Shown: positions 27,662-36,242, numbered from the stretch's first letter. The stretch is 64,000 bases of DNA from Gloeocapsopsis crepidinum LEGE 06123 (GCF_015207655.1 NZ_JADEWN010000020.1:1-64000); one strand, 5' to 3'. Program-made: numbers and translations. Notes: generated by a model not told the origin, from the letters alone.

Positions 27662-29875
27662 TTAACTTTCAACAGCAGCTAAGTGATTCAGTAAAAATCG
27701 GCTACGTGGTGATTCAGCGTAAGTACTGCTATACCGAGGGCTATTAGCTACTGCATTGGCAATAACTCCAAATACATTTGTGCGACTCAACATTTCTGTG
27801 ACTTGGGTAATTTCTGTACGAGTGACCCGATCAATACGCGCTACTAAAATTGCACCACTGCAAAAAGATGCTGTTTGGATTGCATCTACCCTACCGAGAA
27901 CAGGAGGAGTATCAAGTAGCACCAGATCGTACTCTTCCTCGAAAGCAAGCATCATTTCCTTCATTCTTGAGGAACTTAGTAGCTGCACAGGATCTACTGG
28001 CGTAGGACCTGAAGTCAACACATCAATCTGTGCGCCAAAAAGTTGAATGCGTCTTTGACAAGGTAAAGCGCGATCGCTTGTCAGTAAAGTTGATAGTCCT
28101 TGGTCATTCGACAGTTCTAATTGCTTGTGTAAACTAGGACGACGCAGATCTGTATCAATCAGCAATACTTTTTGGTGCAAACGCGCTGCGGCGATCGCCA
28201 AACCTAAAGCTAAAGTTGTCTTACCTTCGCCAGCAAGGGCTGAAGTAACGGCTAACGATTTTACTGGAAATGCCGTCAGCAATCTAATATTTTTGTAAAT
28301 CAGATCCAGCGCATCGCGAAACGATTGCAAACAGAGCATAGGAAGGACTTGTGTTTGCTGCTTATTTAACTTAATAAGTCCATTCGGTTTTGCTGGTGGT
28401 AACTCTGGAATTAAACCTAAAAGAGGTAGTGCTACTTGCTTTTTCAACTCATCTGAAGAGTGAACTGCATCATCAACTGCTTCACGGATAAACGTAGCAA
28501 AACAACCTAAAGTCAGCCCGACAACGACTCCTAATAACAGATTCCGCTTAATACTCGGACTAATTTGCTCGCCTATGCCTGGTTGCTCGACAACTTGCCA
28601 GTCAAAACCACCTCTTGCGAGTTGCAAACCTAACTCCTGACGTGCAGTCATGAGTTGTTGGAGTGTTTCTCGATTAACTGATACTTCTGGTAAGAGACGA
28701 TTGTACTGTGCAAGCAGAGTAGGAAATTTTTGTATTTCTGCGCTTAAGTGCTGCTCTGCATTTGCTAAACTCTGCGCATTTGCTTGAAGACTAACTAAGT
28801 TTGTCTGCGCTTCAACCAACTCTCCTGCTAGATTGATATCTAATTGACCTTGCTCTCCTGCAGTTGTTGTATCTTCTTCACTGGCGATCGCATTTTCTCC
28901 CACAACTGTTTGCATCTCCTGTTGTAAAAGCTCACGCTGGGTATCGCGCTGAGACAGCAAAAGTTCAACTTGGGGGGAAGAATCAGTGTAGCGTAAGCGT
29001 TGCTGCGCTAAGGCGAGTTCTGTTTTCTGAATTTCATTGAGTAAGTTTTGATAACGTTGCGATTGACTTAAACGCGAGGAAACTAGTGCATTTCGCGGCG
29101 TACTAGCAAGCTGTTGCTGTAAATTATGCAAACGCGATTGAGTTTGCACAATTTGATTTCTATTTGTGCGTTGTTCTTGTTTAACATTATTTAAAGCATC
29201 TGTAAGTGCTTTTGCTTGTAACTCTGGATCGATGAGATTATTGCTTTCACGAAATAGTTCTAAAGCATTTTCAGCTTGGTTAACTCTATCTTTAATGACA
29301 GGTAGCTGCTCATTGATAAAAGTCAAACCCTTTGCTAAGCGTAACTTCTGCTGTTCTAAGTTGTAATCTTGATAAACTTGCTGCATTGCGTTGAGAACAT
29401 TTTGAGTTCTCTGTGGGTCGTTATCTGTGTAGAGAACTTCAACAATTTTTGTCCTAACTTTTTTACCAGTTCCATCTTGCCCTTGCACAGGTGATAGTGT
29501 TAGAGATTTTCTCAGTGACTTGATATCTATATCAGGATACTCAGGCTGTAATAAAGAAACTGCTCTTTGTAAAAGTATTGAACTACTCATCAAGTTGATT
29601 TGAGTTGCAATATCTACCTCAACATTAGAGTCAGCAAATTCGCTTTCTGTCGTTTTTCTTTGTCCTTGGTCAGTTTTTCCTTGATAGTTAGGCTCAACTA
29701 AAAGCTGCATCGAACTTTTATAGGTTGGCTTTGTAATTAGTGTGAGAATAGTTGCAATCGACAGAACTCCAAACAGCACAGACAATAACAAAAAGCGCCT
29801 ACGTATTAAAACTGATAAAAGCTGTCCGTAACCTGCCTCCTGTTCCGTAGCCATCGCTAAACTGTCTTTATTCAT
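27662..29875 (-). CDS. Wzc-like polysaccharide co-polymerase with tyrosine-kinase domain
   Basis: 737 aa from the preferred ATG at 29875; the frame opens at a TTG at 29902, but GGTGAG precedes the inner ATG. The Wzz region has helices at each end (FLLLSVLFGVLSIATILTLI and LLLGVVVGLTLGCFATFI) and a long periplasmic coiled coil. The cytoplasmic BY-kinase domain has Walker A A-G-E-G-K-T-T, Walker A' VLLIDTDLRRP and Walker B DLVLLDTPP. The C-terminal tail has only two tyrosines (SPRYSSTYAESP), fewer than the cluster in classical Wzc. The protein controls chain length and export. No Wza-type outer-membrane partner is in the window. Confidence 0.92.
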   Translation of the reverse strand: MNKDSLAMATEQEAGYGQLLSVLIRRRFLLLSVLFGVLSIATILTLITKPTYKSSMQLLVEPNYQGKTDQGQRKTTESEFADSNVEVDIATQINLMSSSILLQRAVSLLQPEYPDIDIKSLRKSLTLSPVQGQDGTGKKVRTKIVEVLYTDNDPQRTQNVLNAMQQVYQDYNLEQQKLRLAKGLTFINEQLPVIKDRVNQAENALELFRESNNLIDPELQAKALTDALNNVKQEQRTNRNQIVQTQSRLHNLQQQLASTPRNALVSSRLSQSQRYQNLLNEIQKTELALAQQRLRYTDSSPQVELLLSQRDTQRELLQQEMQTVVGENAIASEEDTTTAGEQGQLDINLAGELVEAQTNLVSLQANAQSLANAEQHLSAEIQKFPTLLAQYNRLLPEVSVNRETLQQLMTARQELGLQLARGGFDWQVVEQPGIGEQISPSIKRNLLLGVVVGLTLGCFATFIREAVDDAVHSSDELKKQVALPLLGLIPELPPAKPNGLIKLNKQQTQVLPMLCLQSFRDALDLIYKNIRLLTAFPVKSLAVTSALAGEGKTTLALGLAIAAARLHQKVLLIDTDLRRPSLHKQLELSNDQGLSTLLTSDRALPCQRRIQLFGAQIDVLTSGPTPVDPVQLLSSSRMKEMMLAFEEEYDLVLLDTPPVLGRVDAIQTASFCSGAILVARIDRVTRTEITQVTEMLSRTNVFGVIANAVANSPRYSSTYAESPRSRFLLNHLAAVES

Positions 29876-29898
29876 TGGTATTCTCACCAACTGTAAAA

Positions 29899-31011
29899 TC
29901 AAACATTTGATATCGCTATTGGTTCTGGCTGATCAAAAACTTGCTCAATTAATTGTTCAACTTTGCTAAAAAATACTTCTTCGGAAAAATTATTGATTGC
30001 ATGATCGCGAATTTTCAAATAATTCCAAGGAATTTGTTTGGCATCTAACAACGCAGTTTGTAAAGCTTCAGGTGTTTGTCGCTGAAAAAAGACTCCTGTT
30101 TTGCCAGGTATTTGTGTATCAAGCACACCTCCTGCACCATACGCAATGACGGGCGTCCCACTTGTGTTTGCTTCTATTGGAACTAATCCATAATCTTCTA
30201 ATGCTGCAACAATCACAGATGTTGCTTTTGACATTAAAAAAGCACGCTCTTTATCACTAACATGACCTAAAAATCGAATATTTTTTAAAGCTCGTGACTC
30301 TAAACGTTCTCTTTCTGGTCCATTTCCTAATATGACTAAAGACCATCCCAGCCAGTTAAAAGCTTCAATAATAACATCGATACGTTTGTAGCTAATTAAG
30401 CGAGCTGACGCTAGATAAAAATCGTCTTTTTCTCGAGAAAACTGAAATTGAGTAACATCAATTGGGTAATTAATAACTAGTGCTGGTTTTCGATACGTTT
30501 GTTGAATACGGCGGGCAACAATTTGGGAGTTTGCTACATAGTAATCAGGCTCTTGCGAATACTTTAAGTCTACTTGCCGCATAGCTCCAAAGATTTTTTC
30601 AAGTACCGGATAAAGATATTGATAATCGCGGTATTCTCTGAGGTAAGTTGCGGTATCCCATAAAAACCGAGTTATATTGTGGCAAAAACAAATATGCTTC
30701 GCTCCAATTCTTTTACGAACAGCTTTAGCAAAGCTGCTACTACTACTAATAATTAGATCGTAGTCTTGCAAGTCTAAAGTGCGAAAAGCTGGGAAGTAGA
30801 GTGGAGCCATTAATCTGAAATACTTTTTTGCCCCTGGAATATTTTGTAACCCAGTTGTATAAACGATTCTTTCACCTAAATCGATTGTGTTCTTGGCATC
30901 ATATAACGATGTAAAAACATCAGCATCAGGATAGCGCCTACACAGTAATTCAAAGACACGTTCCGCTCCTCCTTTTTGCGTTAAGTAATCGTGAACTAGA
31001 GCAATCTTCAT
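29899..31011 (-). CDS. Glycosyltransferase family 4, first gene of the polysaccharide operon
   Basis: 370 aa, GT-B fold: KIALVHDYLTQKGGAERVFE as acceptor loop, ISSSSSFAKAVRKR, CHNITRFLWD, then YLASARLISYKRIDVIIEAF and the ALEDYGLVPIEANTSGTPVI donor motif. It resembles mannosyltransferases of the GT4 type. It is the first structural gene after the repeat-bearing leader at 31.0-31.3 kb; its end overlaps the open frame of the Wzc-like gene. Donor and linkage are unknown. Confidence 0.9.
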   Translation of the reverse strand: MKIALVHDYLTQKGGAERVFELLCRRYPDADVFTSLYDAKNTIDLGERIVYTTGLQNIPGAKKYFRLMAPLYFPAFRTLDLQDYDLIISSSSSFAKAVRKRIGAKHICFCHNITRFLWDTATYLREYRDYQYLYPVLEKIFGAMRQVDLKYSQEPDYYVANSQIVARRIQQTYRKPALVINYPIDVTQFQFSREKDDFYLASARLISYKRIDVIIEAFNWLGWSLVILGNGPERERLESRALKNIRFLGHVSDKERAFLMSKATSVIVAALEDYGLVPIEANTSGTPVIAYGAGGVLDTQIPGKTGVFFQRQTPEALQTALLDAKQIPWNYLKIRDHAINNFSEEVFFSKVEQLIEQVFDQPEPIAISNV

Positions 31012-31334
31012 AATTGATGCACTTATTCCTTATCGAATAGAAAAGTGAAACGCCCTATGTACGCAAACTGACCCAAATACTAAAGGCAAAGTTGATCGCG
31101 AACCAGATTAGGTATTTGTTCTGTTTTGTTCTGCTTTAGATGCCAGTTTACACGCTGTCACTTTTTTTACAATTTAAAACATCGTAAAAACATCGTAAAA
31201 AATATCGTAAAAATATCGTAGGTGTACTGAGAATGTAAGACATGTGAATCTTATATGCATCTAATTTTTTTTGAAATGCACAGTCGCAGCCTAGCAACTT
31301 TCTTCGAGGCTGAAGTAAATCTATTAATCGTAAC
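31012..31334. other. Leader/promoter region of the exopolysaccharide operon
   Basis: 323 bp without genes between the HTH-NB-ARC gene and the first glycosyltransferase gene. It holds four phased ATCGTA repeats (separate entry) about 170 bp before the GT4 start codon, next to a T-tract (31161-31169). This is the most likely promoter for the minus-strand operon. Confidence 0.5.
31181..31222 (-). repeat. Four helically phased ATCGTAAAAA repeats (iteron-like)
   Basis: ATCGTAAAAA starts at 31181, 31192 and 31204, with a fourth, shorter copy (ATCGTAGG) at 31215. Spacings are 11, 12 and 11 bp, close to one helical turn, so a protein could bind all on one face of the DNA. The location in the leader of the polysaccharide operon suggests an operator or activator array. 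The units are far too short and lack spacers for a CRISPR. Confidence 0.65.
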
Positions 31335-32711
31335 TTAGGACGCTTTGACTAACTCGATTACGTCAGGCTTGCGATGCTTAATAGACTCAGCCATATACTC
31401 TTTAATTACCACTGGCTGGGTTAAGCAGAAAGAGTCAATTTCAATCAATGCCTTGTGTTGTAAAGATTGCAGGGCTTCAAGTATTTCTCGGCGTGAAAAT
31501 TGTAGTGAATCTGGACATTCCCATAAGAGAGACCAATCATCATTAGTAGAGAGCCAATACATCAAAAGTTTTTCTGCGATTGACAAGCGGTTGAACTGCT
31601 GCTCGATCGCATCCCAAATATCTCCGAAAACGAAAGTCTTTTGAGATAGGAATCTAGACACATCTCCACCAAATAGAGATTGAATTGATACTGCAACAGA
31701 TCTTAGAAACAAGGGATTTCCATCATAGACATTGATAAGTTCACTACCTTCGTCTTTGGTGAAATTTAGATTTTTGGCTTTGAGAATTTGCTCAGCAGCT
31801 TGTTGCGACAAACCTTGAACATGTAGCGATCGCACAGGTAAGTATTCTGTTTCAACCGCTGAGATCCCGATAGGCTTTTCTTGAGTAACGATTATGACAC
31901 AGCTTTGATGACGTTCAACCGCAACTCTTTGCAGAAATTGACCGTATCCTTCATAATCAGCAGCATAATGTCCAGATCTTTGTTTTTTTTGAAGTATGAA
32001 CTCATAACTATCTAATACTAACAAGCAGCGGTACTCGCGTAAATATTGCATCAAACATGAAATCAAGCCCTGCAAAGATAGAGGCAAATTAACCTCTGGA
32101 TGCGGACATAACCCTGCAATAATCTCTCTGAGCAAATCGTTGACTGTTTGAGTATTGTGTAGCGATCGCCAAATGATATGTCGAAACTCCTGTTGAACTT
32201 GTTCTGTAGCAATAGTAGCTAAAGTCGTTTTGCCGATTCCCCGTACGCCTAGTATCGTAATTAAACGACAGCGTTGTGATATCCACTGTTTTAAGGTTGC
32301 AACTTCAGCTTCACGCTCAAAAAAAGCGGAAATATCAAGTGCTTCTTTCCTATCTTTGCTGTGCAACGCGATTTCTGTTTGGTATGTGATAGGGATAGTT
32401 CCTGGTGTTTTTTCTGGTAAATATACTGAATCATTACTATTGAGTTTAGATGATTCGGTACTTAAAACATAATGCTTTAAGACATGTTGAATATTATTTT
32501 TAGTAATCTTCTGCTCAAATGCTGCTGATAGTAACTGCCATAGCCGATAACCAATATCTCTAATATAGGAAAATTGGTATCCAGAGTTTTTGGCAATTTC
32601 TTGGTAAGAATGTCCTTCCCAAGTTTGTTTGAACACCATTTCTTGGACTTCGCTCAAGTCCACCTTGAATTGATCTAAGATTTCTAGTGCCCTTTCTACA
32701 GATATGTTCAT
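31335..32711 (-). CDS. HTH + NB-ARC/NACHT-type ATPase, probable regulator
   Basis: 458 aa. The N-terminal about 85 residues (EVQEMVFKQTWEGHSYQEIA then KNSGYQFSYIRDIGYRLWQL) form an HTH-like domain that I know from the N-terminus of cyanobacterial NACHT/WD40 proteins (VMAP-associated). A linker and a STAND-type ATPase follow: P-loop LGVRGIGKTT (K161), Walker B CLLVLDS (D234) and a GNPLFLRSVA-type GxP motif. The C-terminus is a winged-helix-like stretch with no WD40 or TPR sensor repeats, so the protein is short for its class. It lies just upstream of the polysaccharide operon on the same strand, so it is a candidate transcriptional switch for it. Confidence 0.8.
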   Translation of the reverse strand: MNISVERALEILDQFKVDLSEVQEMVFKQTWEGHSYQEIAKNSGYQFSYIRDIGYRLWQLLSAAFEQKITKNNIQHVLKHYVLSTESSKLNSNDSVYLPEKTPGTIPITYQTEIALHSKDRKEALDISAFFEREAEVATLKQWISQRCRLITILGVRGIGKTTLATIATEQVQQEFRHIIWRSLHNTQTVNDLLREIIAGLCPHPEVNLPLSLQGLISCLMQYLREYRCLLVLDSYEFILQKKQRSGHYAADYEGYGQFLQRVAVERHQSCVIIVTQEKPIGISAVETEYLPVRSLHVQGLSQQAAEQILKAKNLNFTKDEGSELINVYDGNPLFLRSVAVSIQSLFGGDVSRFLSQKTFVFGDIWDAIEQQFNRLSIAEKLLMYWLSTNDDWSLLWECPDSLQFSRREILEALQSLQHKALIEIDSFCLTQPVVIKEYMAESIKHRKPDVIELVKAS

Positions 32712-32740
32712 TAGTGATGCTCTAAATTTAATTTTTCAAC

Positions 32741-32760
32741 GTTCTTAGAAAATTAAGAAC
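32741..32760. promoter_or_regulatory. Inverted repeat GTTCTTA-N6-TAAGAAC
   Basis: A perfect 7-bp dyad with a 6-bp spacer lies 30 bp upstream of the start codon of the HTH-NB-ARC gene. Position and symmetry suit an operator, perhaps for autoregulation, or a leader hairpin. It is AT-rich, so chance cannot be excluded. Confidence 0.4.
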
Positions 32761-32854
32761 CTTGTCCGCCACGACACCTCTTTGCATATAAGCTACTCAG
32801 CCGTCATGTTTTGAAACTTGATTGCCCTAGTTGATGGACTAATATTCCTTACTT

Positions 32855-32880
32855 AATGTATTTGAGATTACGAATACATT
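32855..32880. promoter_or_regulatory. Inverted repeat AATGTATT-N10-AATACATT
   Basis: Perfect 8-bp arms with a 10-bp spacer, about 145 bp upstream of the HTH-NB-ARC gene. The geometry suits a dimeric regulator. AT-rich arms make a chance match possible. Confidence 0.35.
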
Positions 32881-33318
32881 TTTATCGACACAGTTATGAC
32901 ATCACGATTTCTTTATGTACTCTCTCTGAAGATAGAAAAGCTATTAATTAACAAAATTTTTGCTTCAATGTCTTCTCAGTAAGCAAAACTAAACTTACTT
33001 GATTTCAAATCAATCGAGATAGCGCGATTAAGCTACTCCTTCTTAAACTGTGTCAGCAGTAACAAAGTAGATTATTGCAACTAAGAGTAGATATTTAATA
33101 TTAGTATTTTTTCATATCATACATATCTCTATATTAAAGTCAATCAGTATTAATCACGTATACACTTTAAAAGTTAGATTGATTGTTGGCACAATCAGCA
33201 TGATGCGTGACGGCGATCGCTGCACCTCGTCGCGCTACAGCAAATCAGATTTTAATGGAATTGTTAATTATATACTTGCTTTTTCAAGCTATATATGCCA
33301 CATTTAAGACTTGTAGAT

Positions 33319-33348
33319 AAATACGGTATTCCTACCGACTTACCGGAG
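33319..33348 (+). promoter_or_regulatory. Putative sulfur-gene operator, copy 2
   Basis: It matches the cysK-cysH motif at 3181-3210 in 25 of 30 positions, including the whole TATTCCTACC core and the downstream TACCG. In this copy the dyad is clearer (CGGTA...TACCG). A gene remnant with a lipoprotein-like leader starts about 90 bp downstream on the same strand, so the site may have controlled a lost sulfur-uptake gene. That last point is inference. Confidence 0.5.
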
Positions 33349-33377
33349 TTTTTTTTGCAAATCTACTTGCTTACGCT

Positions 33378-33409
33378 CATCTGGGTAGCCATTACTAACT
33401 ACTCAGATG
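33378..33409 (+). terminator. Stem-loop after the second cys motif
   Basis: CATCTGGGTAG (33378-33388) pairs with CTACTCAGATG (33399-33409), ten of eleven positions, with a 10-nt loop; CTTTTAT follows. It lies between the motif at 33319 and the gene remnant, so it could be an attenuator or terminator in a leader. The T-run is weak. Confidence 0.4.
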
Positions 33410-33436
33410 ACTTTTATCAGTTGTGAGGGTTGGAAC

Positions 33437-33658
33437 ATGCTGATTGGGTTAAAAAGATTGCTGTTGGTTGCGGCTTGAGAGCAATTGTTCAAGCTATTAA
33501 AGCAGTATGCAAGGAAAAAATTTGCACTAGGCATTAGTTTAAGTTTAGCGATCGCCAGTCGTACGCAGAGTGGGCTTGTATTAGCGCCCATTGATTTGAA
33601 GTTGGCGTCGAATCATAAGAGCAATTATACGTTAACCCTTTCAAAGGCTATTAACTAA
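33437..33658 (+). pseudogene. Possible relic of a lipoprotein gene
   Basis: A frame of 74 codons from ATG at 33437 to TAA at 33656-33658 is broken only by a TGA at 33476. After the stop it reads YARKKFALGISLSLAIASRT, which looks like a signal segment with Arg in place of the lipobox Cys. The rest (LVLAPIDLKLASNHKSNYTL) has no family I recognise. Together with the upstream cys-type motif this could be the start of a lost binding-protein gene, but it may be a chance frame. Confidence 0.25.
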
Positions 33659-33687
33659 ACTGATACGAGTTTTAACCTAAAATTCTA

Positions 33688-35370
33688 TTATCTTAGTGTC
33701 TTACGGACTGAGGCACTGATCAAATCAACAATAAAAGTCAGAATAACAAACACAATTAAAGTTGTGAGTAAACTATTATAATCGAAACTACTTAATTGTT
33801 CTGTTAGTAAACGCCCTAAGCCTCCTGCACCGACAATTCCGACAATAACTGTAGCGCGCATGCAAACTTCCCAGCGGTAGAGGATATAAGCAAAAAACCG
33901 AGGAAAAGTGCTAGGTAAAACGCCATAGAGAAAAACTTGTGGATTTGTTGCACCAGCAGCTTGCAGCGATCGCAGTGGACGTTGATCGAGATTTTCAACA
34001 ACTTCTGCCATTAAACGTCCTAAAATCCCCAAATTATGTAGACCGAGTGCGATCGCTCCTGGTAGAATTCCAGGAAACAAGACAAATAGAAATATCAACG
34101 CCCAAATCGGTTCAGGAACTGCACGGATAAACAATAGAAAAAAGCGGGTACATAGTAAAACGCCCCATCTCAAGAATGTGAGGTGCAATTGACTAGATTT
34201 TGTAGCATCACTTAAAATCCCTTGTGGTAATACAAAGTTCCTTGCTGCTAAAAAAGCCAAGATAATTCCACCAAAACCTGCACTAGCAATTGCTAAAATT
34301 GACATAGCAAGTGTACGAGTAGCCAGTGTAAATAGTTGGTTTAATTGACTTGTATTGGGTGGCAAGGCTATTTGAATAATTGTCGCTAAGCGTTCGTAAG
34401 AACGTACTTGCCAAAGTTTACTAAAATCAGCTTGTACGTACCAAAAAGAAAATATGAATAAAATTATTGCAGCTAAGATTGAAATAAATACAGAATCTCG
34501 TTGTAGTAGTTTGCGATGCTGCTGAAAGTTAAGAACATTAAGATCTAAACGGCTGGGTAATCCCCAGCGATCGCGCAACCAAGTACACCCAAAATCAGTG
34601 CTACCACTTAAGATGATTAAAGCACCCAGTAGGGTCCACATCTGCTCGTAGCGCAATGACTGAAGACTTAGTAATAGTTGATATCCTAATCCACCTGCGC
34701 CGATAATTCCGAGTACCGCTGCCGATCGAATTGAGCATTCAAAACGATAAAAACTGTAAGATAATAAATTAGGAAAAGCTTGTGGAAACAAGCCATAGAC
34801 AAATGCACTGAATGGAGACGCACCACTATTTAATAAAGCAAGTAGCGGCTGACGTGGAGTTTCATCAAGAATTTCCGAAAAAACTTTAGCAGTAATTGCC
34901 CCGAAAGGAATAGCGATCGCTAAAATTGCTACTAATGGATCTAACCCAAAAATATTTATCAGAAACAGACCCCAAATCAGTTCATGGATTGCTCTTGGAA
35001 ATGCTAAAATTCCTCTTCCAAATAACCAAGGTGTTTGATTGTTACCAATACTCCACCAAACTTCTGAAGACAATACACCTGCAATTAATCCAATCAAAAT
35101 GCTAAAGAATGTACTACATACCGCATAAGCAAGCGTTTTTAAACTTGCATTGAGAGTTAATAGCAAAAACTCTCTACTTAACTCAGGATGAATTGCAGCT
35201 ACGACAAAACGCCAAACAAGATTCCAACCACCTTGATTAACTAAATCGCGTTCAGAGATACCAGCTATATGTAGTGACCAAATGAAGGATATTGCAAATA
35301 GCAATCCCCACGTTCGCCAACTGATTAAAGATGAACGCTTCAGAAATCCTAAAATTATCACTGTCTCCAA
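33688..35370 (-). CDS. phnE: Double-length phosphonate/phosphite ABC permease (PhnE-PhnE fusion)
   Basis: 560 aa, twice the usual PhnE length of about 270. Two complete permease halves lie in tandem, each with about six membrane helices and an EAA-type loop: LLALLNSGASPFSAFVYGLF with GIIGAGGLGYQL in the first, LRSLQAAGATNPQVFLYGVL with GIVGAGGLGRLL in the second. One chain therefore could make the whole transmembrane pore that normally needs a PhnE dimer. The frame opens at TTG (35370); a GTG at 35361 with GGAG close by is an alternative. It is the last gene of phnD-phnC-phnE. Confidence 0.92.
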   Translation of the reverse strand: METVIILGFLKRSSLISWRTWGLLFAISFIWSLHIAGISERDLVNQGGWNLVWRFVVAAIHPELSREFLLLTLNASLKTLAYAVCSTFFSILIGLIAGVLSSEVWWSIGNNQTPWLFGRGILAFPRAIHELIWGLFLINIFGLDPLVAILAIAIPFGAITAKVFSEILDETPRQPLLALLNSGASPFSAFVYGLFPQAFPNLLSYSFYRFECSIRSAAVLGIIGAGGLGYQLLLSLQSLRYEQMWTLLGALIILSGSTDFGCTWLRDRWGLPSRLDLNVLNFQQHRKLLQRDSVFISILAAIILFIFSFWYVQADFSKLWQVRSYERLATIIQIALPPNTSQLNQLFTLATRTLAMSILAIASAGFGGIILAFLAARNFVLPQGILSDATKSSQLHLTFLRWGVLLCTRFFLLFIRAVPEPIWALIFLFVLFPGILPGAIALGLHNLGILGRLMAEVVENLDQRPLRSLQAAGATNPQVFLYGVLPSTFPRFFAYILYRWEVCMRATVIVGIVGAGGLGRLLTEQLSSFDYNSLLTTLIVFVILTFIVDLISASVRKTLR

Positions 35371-35417
35371 CCTTTGTGTCTACCTTACGGCAAGGCTGCG
35401 CCAATGTAGTTCAGTCT

Positions 35418-36167
35418 TCAAATCCTATACAACTCCTTCACCATTGCCGTTGAAACATCTTTAGCTGCAACATCGAACAAGATCCGCCCCTGTCGCAAAC
35501 CAATAATCCGCTGATAATATCTACAAGCAAAATCAAAATCATGCAGACTACTTACTAAAGTTTTACCTAAATCCTGACTCAATTGCTGTAACAACTCCAG
35601 TATTTCGCGGCTGCGTTCGGGATCTAAACTGGCAACAGGTTCATCTGCAAGAATTACTTGGGGATTTTGGACTAAAACTCGTGCGATTGCTACTCGTTGT
35701 TGTTGTCCGCCTGAAAGTTTATCAGTACGCGCATACAATTTTTCTGGGATACCTACTTGAGTTAAAGCTTTAAGTGCTGTTTTAACTTCTAAAGGATAAA
35801 TGAGTGAAAATACTGCTTTAAAAATTGACCATTTACCTAAATGTCCAGCATTGACATTATGAACTACGCGTAGGTTATCTACTAAATGAAATTGCTGATA
35901 AATTGTACCGATTTGGCACTGTACTTGTCGGAGTGATTTAGAACGCAAATGCGCTAAGTTACGTCCTAACACCCATACTTCTCCTTGACTTGGTAGAAGT
36001 GTACCGTTAAGTAAACTAATTAAAGTACTTTTTCCTGCACCACTCGAACCGACTAAAGCAACACGTTCGCCTGCATAAACTTGTAGATTGATATCTGTCA
36101 AAGCCTGCAGGGGACTAAAGCTCTTTGTAACATTTTTGAGTTCAAAGATTAGTGACTTTGTATTCAT
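35418..36167 (-). CDS. phnC: Phosphonate/phosphite ABC transporter ATPase
   Basis: 249 aa. Walker [10 protein letters not shown] is at 40-48, the Q-loop is in [14 protein letters not shown], the signature is [15 protein letters not shown] and Walker B is [12 protein letters not shown]. The QFHLVDNL segment is characteristic of PhnC. It drives uptake of phosphonates, phosphite or similar anions through PhnE with PhnD as binding protein. No C-P lyase, phosphonatase or phosphite dehydrogenase gene occurs in the window, so the imported compound's fate is unknown. It lies 47 bp upstream of phnE. Confidence 0.94.
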   Translation of the reverse strand: MNTKSLIFELKNVTKSFSPLQALTDINLQVYAGERVALVGSSGAGKSTLISLLNGTLLPSQGEVWVLGRNLAHLRSKSLRQVQCQIGTIYQQFHLVDNLRVVHNVNAGHLGKWSIFKAVFSLIYPLEVKTALKALTQVGIPEKLYARTDKLSGGQQQRVAIARVLVQNPQVILADEPVASLDPERSREILELLQQLSQDLGKTLVSSLHDFDFACRYYQRIIGLRQGRILFDVAAKDVSTAMVKELYRI

Positions 36168-36218
36168 TATGACTCAATCGTAATTCAGGGCGATCGCTTT
36201 GTAAGCCTCTGAAAGCAA

Positions 36219-36242
36219 CACCGAGGACAATGGTCCTCGGTG
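36219..36242 (-). terminator. Strong hairpin between phnD and phnC
   Basis: A perfect 10-bp stem (CACCGAGGAC / GTCCTCGGTG) with a 4-nt loop lies in the 179-bp gap between phnD and phnC. There is no long U-tract after it in the minus-strand transcript (GTTGCTTTC follows), so it is more likely a partial terminator or RNA-stabilising stem that raises phnD expression relative to phnC-phnE, as is common behind binding-protein genes. Confidence 0.75.

Larger units (their letters stand above)
32712..33687. other. Gene-poor region between the HTH-NB-ARC gene and phnE
   Basis: About 980 bp. It contains two AT-rich inverted repeats near the left end (32741-32760 and 32855-32880), a second copy of the cys motif (33319-33348), a hairpin at 33378-33409 and a possible lipoprotein-gene relic (33437-33658). 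The middle (32900-33250) is AT-rich and I see nothing in it except one HIP1-type site. Confidence 0.5.

Noticed and set aside
31181-31222. Could be a small CRISPR array
   Set aside because: Units are 10-12 bp, contiguous, without unique spacers, and no cas genes are present.
31335-32711. HTH-NB-ARC protein as an Avs-like anti-phage ATPase
   Set aside because: There is no effector nuclease or sensor repeat region, and it neighbours polysaccharide genes rather than defence genes.
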